Below are positions 22,760-34,139 of a DNA stretch of 64,000 nt, piece after piece; position 1 is the first letter of the stretch; the number at the start of each line of letters is the position of its first letter. The notes under the pieces were generated by a model that was given only the letters and a program-made list of their open reading frames with translations, did no database searches and was not told where the DNA came from. The stretch covers positions 5,392,001 to 5,456,000 of the forward strand of contig OU612075.1 of assembly GCA_914767715.1 (NCBI GenBank), in the 5' to 3' direction. This DNA is from Membranipora membranacea (taxonomy: Eukaryota; Bryozoa; Gymnolaemata; Cheilostomatida; Membraniporidae). Both the position numbers and the translations under genes were made by a program.

Positions 22760-22844
22760 ACTATTATTTTTCATGCACCATATTTTATAATAAAACACCG
22801 TTTTATTTCAGTTTAATGGGTTAACAGAACTGAATGAACATCCA

Positions 22845-23640
22845 GTGGTTCTTTACTTGAATATCTGCTTGATTTCTTGTACCATCTACACCGATGCCGT
22901 TATATCCACAGCGTGTATTTATCAACAGCCTATCTTTGTTAATTATTTTAATTCAGAACTTAGTGACCTGGATCAATTAAGAACAAGAAAACCTACCACA
23001 GAAAGAGACTTTGAAGACCTCAAAAAATTTCTTTGCAAGGAGGCTCTTCAAATCTTAGTTGCCCAAGTAGACACGCATGGAAAGGTCAAAATTGCATACA
23101 TATTGAGTGGTGAGCTCAAAACTTAGCGCTGACAATAAGCACCTGAACAGCAAGTGCTACCTAAAGCTACATAAGATATTTATGCAGGCAACCAAGTGTC
23201 AAGACTCTACAACAACTGCTAGATAAAATAGATATTATTAGAAGCTTCAAGATGTCAATTCTTGAAGCTTGAAGACATCGAAGTATCAATGAGTTTTGAT
23301 GAAATGAACTTGACTGCTCAGCTTAAGTATGATGTCAAGGCAGACAAGATATTCGTACTTGACAACACTAAATCTACTCAACTACCGGTGGTGAATAGCA
23401 TAGGTGTTTTAATGATCAGGGGCCTCAAGTAGAGTTTCAAACAGCCGATCGGCTATTACTTCAGCAGTGGGCTATTATCAGCGAAACACCAAGCACGGCT
23501 AAATCCAAACCCAGCTACACATGCAACGCATTCATTTCAGATCAAGGTCCAAACAACACTACAAACAATTGATCAGGGTAATCTGAAGGTGGTTCACCAA
23601 GGTGAGATGCACGAAATACTTGAAAAAACTTATCAAGGAG
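22845..23640 (+). pseudogene. P-element-like transposase, copy A
   Basis: First exon piece 22945-23126 (LSDLDQLRTRKPTTERDFEDL...). From about 23287: SMSFDEMNLTAQLKYD with the first catalytic D, then VLMIRGLK, FKQPIGYYFSSG, and at about 23531 FISDQGPNN with the second catalytic D. This motif series is that of the RNase H-fold of P-element/THAP9-type transposases, which bind GTP and cut at terminal repeats. A stop in IRGLK*SFKQP and a frameshift before the DQG block inactivate it. Homologous pieces: 31880-32415, 39480-40015, 41090-41340, 55195-55310, 58110-58230. The THAP zinc finger was not found here. Confidence 0.75.
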
Positions 23641-24480
23641 ATTAAATCATCTCAGAAAAAAATACAGCAGAATAAATAGTACAATAAACTAGTGAATCCC
23701 AAACTACCATCACTCAGTAGGGAGCAACGAGTGCTAAGTATCAGGTGAAGGGACATTGCAAACGTTCAGGTAAGAGTCAACCATTCAATCAGTAGAACAT
23801 TATTTGTGACAAGCTGAAGCCTTGTGACGTGAAACTGATTATATCAGCAAAGTAGCTGCAGTGCCCATATTAGATATGTGATGATGTTTCAATGTCATCC
23901 AGAGCATTGAAACTGTTATTTCAGAGGTCAGGTCTACCATCACCAACCTACCGATCTGATGATCTTTCTTTAGACAAATATTGTGTGTGTGTGATTTATG
24001 GAACTTTGACTGCCTTGCACGAAAATGTTTAGATTGCTCTTCCTCAAGTCTGTGCTGACTTTAAGAACTTCATCAAGGATAATGTTAGTGACAAGGTCTG
24101 TTGTTGTGGTCAGTGATGACCTCAAACATGATGCCTGATCTGGCAAAAATTACCTTACTGTGCTGAGCAACCACATCTCCATGTCATATCCAGAAGTCAC
24201 CAGCTCACCAAGCGGAGGAGAATGAGGAAGAGAGATGACTGTAGCGGCAACAGTTGCTGGGCCTACAGGACAGCAGTACTCAATGTAGGTTATCTGATTT
24301 GCAGCCAATTATCGGAACAATTTGTATGGAATGGTTTGCGGTCACACAATCACCAAACCAACATCAAGAACAGTGCTCAGGACAAAATGTCCCACCTTCA
24401 AATACTGGCACAACTAAATGAATACTGGCCGATATTTATATTTATACTTATATATATGTATACACCATCTTAGTTCCCTC
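23641..24480 (+). pseudogene. DFAENY/SDDLKHD-family remnant, copy A
   Basis: Sequence contiguous with the P-element-like block. Near 24100 it reads VVVSDDLKHDA and then SGKNYLTVLSNHISM, matching copies at 41.7-42.1 and 58.5-58.7 kb. The fuller copy at 32822 carries VDFAENY upstream of this point. The family is an uncharacterised, repeat-associated protein seen in invertebrate genomes (from memory); paired acidic motifs suggest a nuclease or transposase fold, unproven. This copy is riddled with stops. Confidence 0.55.
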
Positions 24481-24539
24481 ATTTTTTAAACACTTTGAAC
24501 ACTATTAGAAAGATCAGTTAATAATCTTTTCATCATTGC

Positions 24540-25210
24540 CTAAATTTTTATAAAATGGGAACACCATCGAAGAAGCGCATCTCATTTTCAGCAACAAAAA
24601 TCAACAAGCGTAATCCAGGGAGTAACATTAATAAAAGTTAGAATGTGTGCTACTATTTAGGAAACTCGAACATCAGATTACTGAGACATGTACCTGACCT
24701 CGCTCTTGGTCAGTGCTAATGCAGGTAAGACAATTTCAATGATTTCAATTAAATTTAAATGTTGTATAAATATTGCATTTGGAATGTTACACAAAAATTA
24801 AGACATGATAATAAAGCTAAAACGGATCATGAGGCAAAGACATGGCCGATGCCAGTATCGATGAGAGATCAGAAGAGAGTGAGCGAGTGATGTGATTACT
24901 TGGTCAAGTCAACAAATTTTCTGGCTGATCCTTACAGCATTGCTGAAAGTGAGTGAACTGCTAATATGCTATTTTGGGCCATTGTACAATGCATCAATAC
25001 GGCGGCGTGTTATATCTCCACTAAAAATGACATGGGACGGGGTGGGAGTTTTGATATACTCTTGGTTTTAGCCTGTATTATGTTTGATTCATCTGAAATG
25101 TCAAAGAATGAGTATTTTGTTGTTTCGATCAAATAGATACCGACGGAAACCAACTAACACACAAAAAAATCTGGGTCTAGCAAAGACACTCAGGGTTGAC
25201 ACTCTAGAGA
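24540..25210 (+). pseudogene. Unknown repeat-derived coding block
   Basis: 24554 begins MGTPSKKRISFSATKINK, basic, possibly an N-terminal exon. 24830-24970 is a frameshifted version of the block that is open at 43930-44095 (CDYLVESTNTLADSY), followed by a stretch also found at 44105-44335 and 48190-48440. No family recognised. Confidence 0.45.
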
Positions 25211-25384
25211 TTAGGTGCCTGTATTGTCTGCTTCACAGTGCATGATCCATGATGCAGTGCCTTGTCTTTGATAGTAGAAAAACTTAAGATTCATTACCTG
25301 CCAAAATGTGTACATGATCCTGATCATCAGATTTGTAGTGTTTTAGATGATCAGCTTTCTCTTTTCTCTTTCTTGTCTGTTTTA

Positions 25385-25750
25385 GAAGATGCTCAAGCTC
25401 CTCTTTGGTGCCAGTGGTAGAAAAAGCTGAACCCAATCCAATATGTCATAGGTGATGAATAAATCTAGAGTAACAGGGAATGTGAAAGGAAAGTTCAGAT
25501 CACACAATGAGTTTATCATTACCTTTAATTTGCCTCCCAAAGTATTGCGACATGATCTAGTTGATTTGCGTCATTCTACAACAGGTTTTGGAAGGTGTGA
25601 TTTGTTCAGCAGCGATGCACTAACTCGAGAAGACCAACCTACATGTATACTTCTCTGCCTGATGATGAGTCATGTTAAAAGTAGCGAAAACTTATATAAA
25701 CAGTGTATTTTTGAGAGTTTTTTTATAGATGACGTTGTTTCGGGTAAGTA
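25385..25750 (+). pseudogene. Repeat block downstream of SGNH-like domain (LFGASGRK motif)
   Basis: KLLFGASGRKS at about 25391, then an open frame from 25452 (NKSRVTGNVKGKFRSHNEF...). The same two motifs lie at 33967-34090 just after an SGNH-like domain and, more decayed, at 44510 and 55630. It therefore probably belongs to the C-terminal part of the same protein. It ends at a GTAAGT donor at 25744. Confidence 0.5.
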
Positions 25751-25894
25751 ACATTTCAATGAATATCATTACTTCAACGAATTTCCAAGTCAAGTGATGC
25801 TGATGTGAGTGATGCGTCTGATTGTTGCTTTTTAGTGTAATTTGTAATGCATAATCTGAAGAGAATTGATGATGAGCTATGACTTTAATAGTCG

Positions 25895-26095
25895 ATACTG
25901 TGAATACTCGCTACAAAAGCCTCCGTGATGGCTATTTGAGAAAGAAGAACGAAATGGCTGGGAGAACCCGGAGTGGGGCAGGTGCACTAAGAGATATAAA
26001 ACCATATTCAAATGGTTTGATTATCTCAAATTTCTTGATATAGTCACTGAGCCGTGTGAAACTGACTCCAATCTCATCAACACTGGAGAGGTAAA
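25895..26095 (+). pseudogene. MADF-domain exon remnant, copy A
   Basis: TRYKSLRDGYLRKKNEMAGRTRSGAG followed, one frame on, by FKWFDYLKFLDIV and DSNLINTGE before a GTAAAA donor. The RYKxLRDxYxR...SGxG...W..L.FL pattern is that of MADF/Adf-1 DNA-binding domains, which accompany PIF/Harbinger transposases as the second protein. A homologous exon lies at 50235-50435 downstream of Harbinger copy C. Frameshifted. Confidence 0.65.
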
Positions 26096-26476
26096 AAGTT
26101 GTGACTTTTTATGTGTATGTGAGAGACAACTAATGATCTATCATCTCATATTATATCACAATCTGTCTAACAAACAAATCCCATTCTACAATGTGAGATT
26201 CAGTTTTAATACCAAGGCGATATTATGGAGATTTACATGTGTAGCTGCACTGCATAGGTCTGGGGCACCTGCACTGTTGGCTGTCAGTGCGGTGTGTCAT
26301 TGGTGGGCGGAGTCATCTCATTGGCTGCAGAGCCTGATTATACTTACTAATGCTAATCTCCTTGTACATTATATAAACCAATCATCACCCCATTCTTATC
26401 CTGTTTACCAACCAAAGAGGAGGGGAAAGCTGATACATTAAACTGATAAAATCTGAGCTCCAGAAAAATTGACAAT
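26096..26476. other. No gene; probable 5' region of LINE
   Basis: A less AT-rich patch at 26230-26340 precedes LINE ORF1 and could be its 5' UTR or promoter; I see no defined boundary. Confidence 0.4.
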
Positions 26477-27896
26477 AAATCTGGGTAATTTTCACCCAAA
26501 ATGGTAATCCGGGAAACATCCAAATTGTCGTTGACTGCAGCACAGCTGTTTTTGAGCTTGTCAGATCTATATTTCAAACATCAATTCAGGAGCAATATCT
26601 TTATGTAACTAGGAAAATGAATAAAGATAAGGACAAAAACACAACAGCCACCATATTCACCGTTAAAAACAAGAAGAAATCGGATAGACGCCTTTATACT
26701 GCAAACTTTTACCATACCACCTCTAGAATACTGGTGAATGCTATCAAAGATGTGGATGTGTTTATAAGTCACTACTCTAAGCTGGTAGGTGAATTACAGC
26801 CAGAAACAATTGCCAATTTGAACGAGAAAATCCGTTCCTCATGCTCAAATGCAATGGAATCGCTAAAAAGTAAACAAACCAATGCCAACAGCAGCACAAC
26901 TCAACAACAAAGCACACAAGGTGCTCTAGGGGGATCTACAGTTCACTGCCAGAGTCTTCTCAGTGTTCCCTGTCTGAGACAATGGAGACTTCTGCTCCAT
27001 TCGGCGACAGCGCTCCCAGTCATTCCAGGGACAGAGATTGTGGCGAGAGTCCCAGATGTGCGTCATGCAGAACTCTACATGGCGTGCTTTCTATTATGAT
27101 GGAGAAGATGGACAGCATGCAGGAGAAGATGGACAGCATGCATGAGAGCCCTAGTACAAAGGAATGTCCATCAAATTCCAAAAATACCGTACAACAAACA
27201 TATCTTCCAACTCAAACTCTTAACACCACACAACAATGGTCATCAGTTGCAAGCAGCAGTAGACAACTCCACAGAAATATTCCTTCATCAACAACACATC
27301 AAAACACACCAACACCAAGTTCACCGGCAACTACATCCAACACACCAGATCACATGCCATCTATTAGAAAAACAGCTCGTCCAAACAACTTTAACCCCAA
27401 GCACTGCATCGTAATAAGTATCAACAAGTCATCAAAAACCTACCAAAACTATAATCAAGACAACATCAGACGTGAGATTAACCGTGAATTCGGCCCAACC
27501 ATCATAGAAAACATAACGACCTACAATTTCAAGACAGAATCTCCAAAAATTATGCTGCACCTTCGCGATGAAAAGACAGTGACCAAGTTGATAAACACTT
27601 GGAATACATTACTATTTGAAAATTCGCAAGTAAGAAAGACAATCAATCCAGAATCAGCAAAAGTCAACACTGGTATGCTGAGAGGCATTCCTATCGATGC
27701 TGATGATGAACTTGTAAAAAAAGAGATATCACAGAATTTCCCCAACTCTTCAGCTATAAGGATTTACAAAGGGGAAAAGAAAATGCTCATCTTTAAAGTA
27801 AAGTTTGACACTCAGGACCAATACAACAAGGTCCTCAGTCAAGGTATGATTTTAGACTCACTTAAACTTAAATGCCATTTTGAAAAACTTCTATGA
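26477..27896 (+). pseudogene. LINE family D, copy 1, ORF1
   Basis: Homologous along its length to ORF1 at 59948-61509. An open frame from 26477 (NPGNIQIVVDCSTAVFELV) lacks an ATG until 26617; it contains LYTANFYHTTSRILVNAIKD. Near 26950-26985 the frame shifts; the second frame carries a CASCRTLHGVLSIMMEKMDSM coiled-coil start (MDSMQEK tandemly repeated), a Gln/Asn/Thr-rich linker, and a C-terminal RNA-binding-like domain (NYNQDNIRREINREFGPTIIE ... MLRGIPIDADDE). It ends at TGA 27894-27896, overlapping the ORF2 start by four bases (ATGA). Role: nucleic-acid chaperone of the retrotransposon particle. Confidence 0.85.
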
Positions 27897-30620
27897 TGGC
27901 AATGAATTTTCATAGCGCATATCTTAATATCCGTGGATTGGCAAGCAAACTGGAAGAGGTTCGTTTAATTCTTAGTGATCACAAATTTAGTATACTGTGT
28001 TTGGCTGAAACATTTTTGAATGTAAATGATGACAGCTGCCTATATGAGGTACCAGGATACACGATGATAAGAAGGGATAGGCTCTGTAACAATGGTGGGG
28101 GATTACTCTGCTATGTCCATGATTCACTGGTCATTGAACATCTGGAAAATTTAGATCTTTACATGGATGAGAGTATAACAGTCGAGGTCAGACCCAGAAG
28201 CCAAAAGAGTTTTTTGGTCACATACTTATATAGACCTCCCCAATCAAAAGCATCATGGAACACAGACTTTTCAGAGTTTTTCGAGCGTTGTTATGGTTTG
28301 AACGATGAAATTATAATATTTGGTGATTTCAATATTGATTTGCTGAATCCAACTTCGAAAAACAGGTGGTTAGATAATGTTACCTCTCCACTACTGTTGA
28401 ATCAACTTATATCTGAACCCACTCGCATAACTAATTCATCAAGGACACTAATTGACCACATCTATTCAAGGAAAAGTGACAATATTCCTAAATCTGGTGT
28501 CATCAAATATTCACTGAGTGATCATTTCATGATAGTAGCTTCAAGAGAGATTGATAGAAATGTTAAAATATCTAAACAAAGATGTAAGGTAACATTTTTC
28601 GATTATTCATTTGCATCACCTGAAAACATTTTTAACACATTCTCAAGGGAAAATTTTGGTTACGTACTGTATGAAAGATCAATAGACTCAATGTTTGAGA
28701 AGTTCTATAGCCATTTGAATCATCGTATATCAAAACTCGTGTTTGAGAAGACTCGTTTTGTAAGAACGCATAATCTTCCAAAATGGTTGGATGATGAGGT
28801 AAAAATGAACATCAAAATCAGAGATCAACTCAAACAAAACGGTGATTGGGAAGGATATACAAAACAGCGAAATTATGTCACTAATATGATCAGACAAAAG
28901 AAGAAAAGAGCTATTTCTAATACTATTAAAGAGTCTAAAGGTAATACAAAACTTGTTTGGGATGTATTAAAGAATAAAAAGAAGGAGACTTTCCCTGCGA
29001 CAAATTTGAGTGCAGATCAATTTAACAGCCATTTCACATCCATTGCAAAATCAATCACAAAGAACCTTGTTGTAACAGATGAGATGACATTTCCCGTATC
29101 CAAACATAATTTGACAGACATACCACAATTCACCTCTTTCACTTGTACAAGAATATTGCTCCACATTCCTGATAGTAAAAGTACAGGACCTGACAGAATT
29201 ACAGTGAAGATGTTGAAGCTTGTTTGGCCTTATATTGTGGATATTGTCACCGATATGTTTAACAGGGTTTTAAGCAAAGAACAGTTCCCTTCAACATGGA
29301 AACTAGCTCGAGTTTCACCAATACATAAATCTGGGGATATAAATAACCCATCAAACTATAGGCCAATTTCAGTCTTGCCTGTTCTTTCAAAAATATTTGA
29401 GAAACACATAAATCACCATCTGCAAGAATATCTCACTAAGAACAAAATCATCCATGAGCTTCAATGTGGATTTAGAAAAGGCCATTCTTGTTCAGACAGT
29501 TTATTTAAAATTATTTCAGACTCTTTGGTGGAGAAAATTAATGGAAATGTTATGACATTACTTTTTCTGGATTTTAAAAAGGCATTTGACTGTGTATCCC
29601 ATGTTGAAGGCTTGCGGCATCGAAGGAAATATGTTAAAACTTCTTGACACCTTTCTGACAGACAGAAGGCAGTTTGTTAAACTCAATAATATTGAATCTT
29701 GTAGATTGCCTATCACAATAGGGGTTCCTCAAGGTTCAATCCTAGCACCAACTTTGTTTCTCATCTTCATAAATGATTTATTAACTTCATCAAAATCAGA
29801 CTCAACATCATATGCATATGCTGATGATACAGTGTTCATGTCATCTAATAAAAACCTTCAGCAACTAAAGGCAAAGGCATCTGAAGATTTAAGTGGTATT
29901 TTGGATTGGTGTAATCGTAACCGGATGGTTATAAATGTTCAGAAATCTCATTACATGCTACTTAATATCTCAGATCCGCTTTATGACCTGGATCTGCACA
30001 TAGGGCATGAAAAACTAAACAGACAGAGAACTACAAGTCTTCTGGGTTTTGTATTGAATGGCTCGCTTTCATGGCAGGATCATCTAGAGTATGTATATAA
30101 AAAGGTACAACGGAATGTTTACCTACTTCAAAATTTGAGATACTTCTTGGATATAGCAAGTGCCCGCACATTTTACTTCCAGTTTATCTATTGTCACCTT
30201 ATATATGGTATCCATATCATTGGCAACTTGACCTGCAATAATGCCCTCAATAGATTATTTTTGTTGCAAAAACGGGCTTTACGCATTATCGCCAATGTGC
30301 ATTACATCCCGTATTATCTCATTTCAACCGAATCCATTACACAATCATTACAACTCCTACCTCTTCCTAAGCTTGTTTGTTATTTCACTTCACTTTTTGC
30401 GCATAAGATAAACAATTTTTTAACACCTCCATTTATATATAGAGGATTTAAAAACACTACCAAGTTCAATTTTCGTGATAAACATTTACTTTTATATCAT
30501 ACAGACAATCTAAGATACAAAGTTTCTGCTACATACAATTCTTTACTGTTACATTTGAGATCTAAAGAGAAGGTCAGTTCATTCAAAACTTTACTTTTCA
30601 ACAATTTATTATCGACTTGA
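27893..30620 (+). pseudogene. LINE family D, copy 1, ORF2 (endonuclease + reverse transcriptase)
   Basis: Starts ATGATGGCAATG overlapping the ORF1 stop. Endonuclease: YLNIRGLASKL, LAETFL (catalytic E), YRPPQS, GDFNIDLL, SLSDHF. RT: STGPDRITVKML, NNPSNYRPISVLPVLSK, LQCGFRKGHSC, motif A FLDFKKAFDC (about 29569), motif B GVPQGSILAP (about 29721), catalytic YADDTVF (about 29818), DWCNRNRMVIN, LLGFVLN, and a C-terminal RALRIIANV...NTTKFNFRDK segment, stop at 30620. One visible lesion: right after AFDCVSH about a dozen bases are missing compared with copy 2 (which has VDHKILLKKL), shifting the frame from that of 27893 to that of 29586. Otherwise complete. CR1/L2/Daphne-like group (inference from ORF1 and motif style). 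Confidence 0.92.
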
Positions 30621-31240
30621 CCAACATCATTGATGATATTATTTCCCTTCTGTTTCTCTTTTTTTGTTTTAAAAAAAATTGTTTTCTGGCACTGAGTGCA
30701 AAACTTTTCGAATGAGATGACTTTGGATGCCAATAAAAAGTATATAACTTGAATAATGGAGCACTGAGGTGAGTCTTTTGTATAATTGCATGTCATTACT
30801 ACATGTTCATGCCATGTATATTTTCTGCAACAATCACACATTTTGCCATTGTATTTAACTCAAGTTTGTCGGTTTCTCGAAATGATACAGTTCATTGTAC
30901 TTATGTTTACATTTTTCTTTATTAAAGTTTTCACTCGATATTGGAATATGCGATATAATCTGAATACAATTCAATGTGAAATAATAATCCTATCTATACA
31001 CAAAACGCGTACATTGATGTAGATTATCATGCAAAAAATGTCAAGACTATATTTCCAAACATTAAATCCATCTAGCTGCAGCTAATCTATACCAGGCAGC
31101 TATAGCATATATGTGAGAAACCCAACTACAGCCACCGTTCTTTTCTATAGAAATGGGTAAATATCTACAAGTACTAGAATCAACCATCAACCCAACCAGC
31201 ACCTACTGAGCGATTGTAACACAAAGGAGGGACATAATAA
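30621..31240. other. LINE 3' UTR and repeat-derived spacer
   Basis: 30621-30790 is likely LINE 3' UTR. TGGAGCACTGAGGTGAG at 30755 also occurs at 43059. From 31090 the sequence (GTGAGAAACCCAACTACAGCCAC, ATCAACC.AACCAGCACCTACTGAGC) matches 50585-50690. No gene. Confidence 0.45.
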
Positions 31241-31259
31241 ATGGACTGAGTTTTACACA

Positions 31260-31690
31260 CATACCAACTACCGCAATTGACAGGCTTTCAACACCTGGAT
31301 CAGCAAGAAAGCTCTCTGGGGCTGCCAAACCCCAGAGGAAATTACTAAATCATTCTAGTGTTGGTAGAAGCATACTCAACACATCCACAGACTCACTCAT
31401 GGAGAAAAGACCAATAATACCTCTACAATCGATGTCAAGCACACCCAAATGTCTGCCAAACGTTCTACAAAACCACCGATCATAAATGTCACTGAAACTG
31501 AAACCATACCAAAATCTAGCTACATTCAGAGCTTGAAGTCTGGTCTGACTGCAGTGGCAAATATGGACACCTCCCATCAGCCAGCCAGACACAAGCACAG
31601 GCAGCTTCTAATAATAAGCCCTCTAGCTTTTGTAGCATATATTGACACAACAAATGGCATAGCTCTTTCCCGGATCAGTTGATAAAATTT
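31260..31690 (+). pseudogene. Probable N-terminal linker of P-element-like transposase
   Basis: STPGSARKLSGAAKPQRKL and SSVGRSILNTSTDS follow an ACAG acceptor at 31284; Ser/Thr/Pro/Lys-rich, as in the region after the THAP finger. It precedes the catalytic fragment at 31880. 31560-31680 (TSHQPARHKHRQLL, LAFVAYIDTTNGIALS) recurs at 20770-20870. THAP Cys/His ligands were not found, so the assignment is by position. Confidence 0.4.
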
Positions 31691-31879
31691 ACTATGAGAA
31701 AATGATTAATTGCAGTCTGAGCCCTCCTCCCTCCCAAGACTTTCAGACACCATCTGAATCCCCGCTTCCGGTTGATTGCTTTGTGAATGGATGCTACAGC
31801 AACAACTTTTATATAAGTAACACTGTGTTGTACTTAATGATTGCTATTGGTATATGTTAGAATGTGGTGCATCTAGCAG

Positions 31880-32415
31880 GTATGGACTTGACCTCCATAA
31901 CACGTCACTTCAACAACCGCTAAATCAAATAGACATAACAGAAGGCTTCCAGATGTCAATTTTGAATCACTCACCATAAAAACCGCACAATCTGAGCATA
32001 AAGAAGACCTCGGAGTATCAATGAGTTTTGACGAATGAACCTGACCGCTCAACTCAAGAATGATGTCAAAACTGACATGATAGTTGGACTTGACAACACA
32101 AAATCCATGCACAAAACTACCTGTGGTGGATAGTGTAAGGTTTTTTTATATGATCAGGGGCCGCAAGTAGAGTTTTAAACAACCGGTCGGCTATTTCTTC
32201 AGCTGTAAGCTTATATCAGCAGAATGCCAAGAACAGCTAACTACAAAAGCTACTCAAAGTTAACAAAACCGGATACACATGCGATGCATTCATTTCAGAT
32301 CAAGGTCCCAACAACACACAAACAGTTGACAAGAGTCATCATAAAGTAGTACATCAAGGTGAGGGGCATGAAATACATGAACAAACTTTACCAGGAGATT
32401 AAATCATCTCAGAAA
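31880..32415 (+). pseudogene. P-element-like transposase, copy B
   Basis: Same series as copy A: SMSFDE at about 32019, MIRGRK*SFKQPVGYFFS (stop in place of a codon, at the same position as in copy A), NKTGYTCDAFISDQGPNN at about 32262-32310, then HHKVVHQGEGHEIHEQT. Several frameshifts. The shared stop suggests copies A and B descend from an already dead ancestor. Confidence 0.7.
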
Positions 32416-32821
32416 AAGAAACGACAGAATAACTAGTGAATTCCTAAACTGATATCACTCAGTAGGGAACTATGAGTGCCAAGTAGAACGTGCAACGGGC
32501 ACTCAAATATTCAGGGAGGAGTCAACACATTCAATCAGTTAAACATCCTATGACAAGCTGATGCCCCTTAATGTGTAGCTGAAGTGCCCATGTGAGATAT
32601 GTGATAATGTTCCAATGTTATCCAGAGCAGAAAAGCTGTCGCTTTGGAGGTCAGGTCTACCATCAGCTACCTACCAATCTGCAATCTTTCTCTAGACAAA
32701 TATTGTGTGATATAAGTTTAACTGTCTTGCACGAAAATGTTTAAAATGCTCTGCCTCAAGTATATGCTGACTTAGAGTACTGGATCAAGGATAATGTCAG
32801 TGACAAGGTCAAGGATGTTAA

Positions 32822-33260
32822 ATGATCACGTGTCATAGAGAATGTCAAGGTAAGGGGGTGAAGAAGCTGAAGAAGGTTGAGATTTTTAGCTATCGATTGG
32901 AAGATGTCTCTCAGCTAGAGTCCCACTCCAGCCATATATATCATGCTGATCATGCTGTTACTCAACTTTCAGCGTTCAAAAAATTCAAGGCAAATTTGCA
33001 GAGTAGCGAGGCAGCTGTGATTGTTGACTTCGCAGAAAATTATGTCGTCGTCCGTGCTGTAACTATTCATTCTTGGGTAATCATTTTGAGAAATGAAACA
33101 CCTGTTAGGGTAACTTGGGTTGTGGTCAGTGATATATGCTCTGTTAAAAATTACCTAATATTAGCAGGTTATAGTAAGGTTGCCTGTAGTTCAAGAATGT
33201 GGACCCAACTTTTTGTCTGAAGTGAGGCAGCTTTGCAGAAAATTTGGGCGGTGACGTGAT
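32822..33260 (+). pseudogene. DFAENY/SDD-family protein, best copy (B)
   Basis: Open for 132 codons (32822-33220): KGVKKLKKVEIFSYRLEDVSQLESH, AFKKFKANLQSSEAAVIVDFAENY, TIHSWVIILRNETPVRVTWVVVSDICSVKNYL. The VDFAENY and SD motifs and the preceding Gln/Lys helix are the hallmarks of the uncharacterised family named above. Compared with copies at 24.1, 42.0 and 58.5 kb a short piece (DLKHDA) is missing after SD. It is contiguous with P-element-like copy B upstream and the SGNH-like block downstream. Confidence 0.55.
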
Positions 33261-33554
33261 TGAGACTAGCAAGTGCACTTAATGTAAACTTGAGGTCCAT
33301 GGAGCAAATAAAATGTTCTGCTTTCCTCTTTTATTATGTTAGGCACAGGTCAAATAAAACATGTACAGCATAAAATTATTTCAGTGTCATTACTTGCACA
33401 TCATTTCAGTTGCAACATAGTGGTTGAAATGATTATTATGAATGGAATTTTTATCTTTTCCATGTGTGATTGAATGTTTATATAATGCTAAATTTATTTG
33501 ATTCCTTCACTAACAGAACTGTAAAATTTAGAAGTATGCTAATATGAGGGGATA

Positions 33555-34110
33555 TTGATGTCGCCCTCAGCCTTTAAGATAATGCATTTGATTTACTATA
33601 TTACAGCAGATGTTTATCATGCGAGATTCTCAAATTCGTCGAATGGCAGGTATGCCAGAGATTCAAAATTACATCAAGAGCTGCAGCATCAAGGACTTGG
33701 TGTTGCGTTTAATCTCCAGGTCCGGGCCAAAATGGCGTACCTGCTGTGCAACCTGTGAGAAAGCTGCGATATCGTGGTATTCTGTGAACAAAATTCTCAT
33801 ACTCCAGTCAGAATGATACAAGACACATATTCACAAGCATGTGATCGTCATACCCCTATGGCCAATTGCAACCGCATTTTTCATTACCAAGATGAGCATG
33901 TATAACGCCTACTCTACTAGGAAAACAGGGATGTGTTTTGTTAATGGTCTTTTTATGTTGCAGAGAATGTTCAAGCTTCTTTTTGGTGCCAGTGGTAGAA
34001 AATACAGAGCCCTATCCAATATTTCATTGGCAATGAAGAAATCTAGAGTGACAGGATATGTGAAAGGAAAGTTAACATCACACTGGTTTACTTTGATTAC
34101 TGCTTAGGGA
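33555..34110 (+). pseudogene. SGNH-hydrolase-like domain plus LFGASGRK tail, copy B
   Basis: 33610 reads MFIMRDSQIRRM, resembling the GDSxIRR first block of SGNH/GDSL hydrolases with the Gly changed to Arg; then IKSCSIKDL, and in a neighbouring frame AKMAYLLCNL. In better copies this is followed by ENYDIMVFCIGSND (third block, catalytic-type Asn; see 55380). 33850-34100: VIPLWPIATAFF, STRKTGMCFVNGLFML, FKLLFGASGRKYRALSNISLAMKKSRVTGYVKGK. Esterase activity is only an inference from two motifs; SGNH-like modules are known as accessories in some transposable elements. Confidence 0.5.
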
Positions 34111-34139
34111 TAACTGAACTTTGTTATTGTTTCTTCCAG

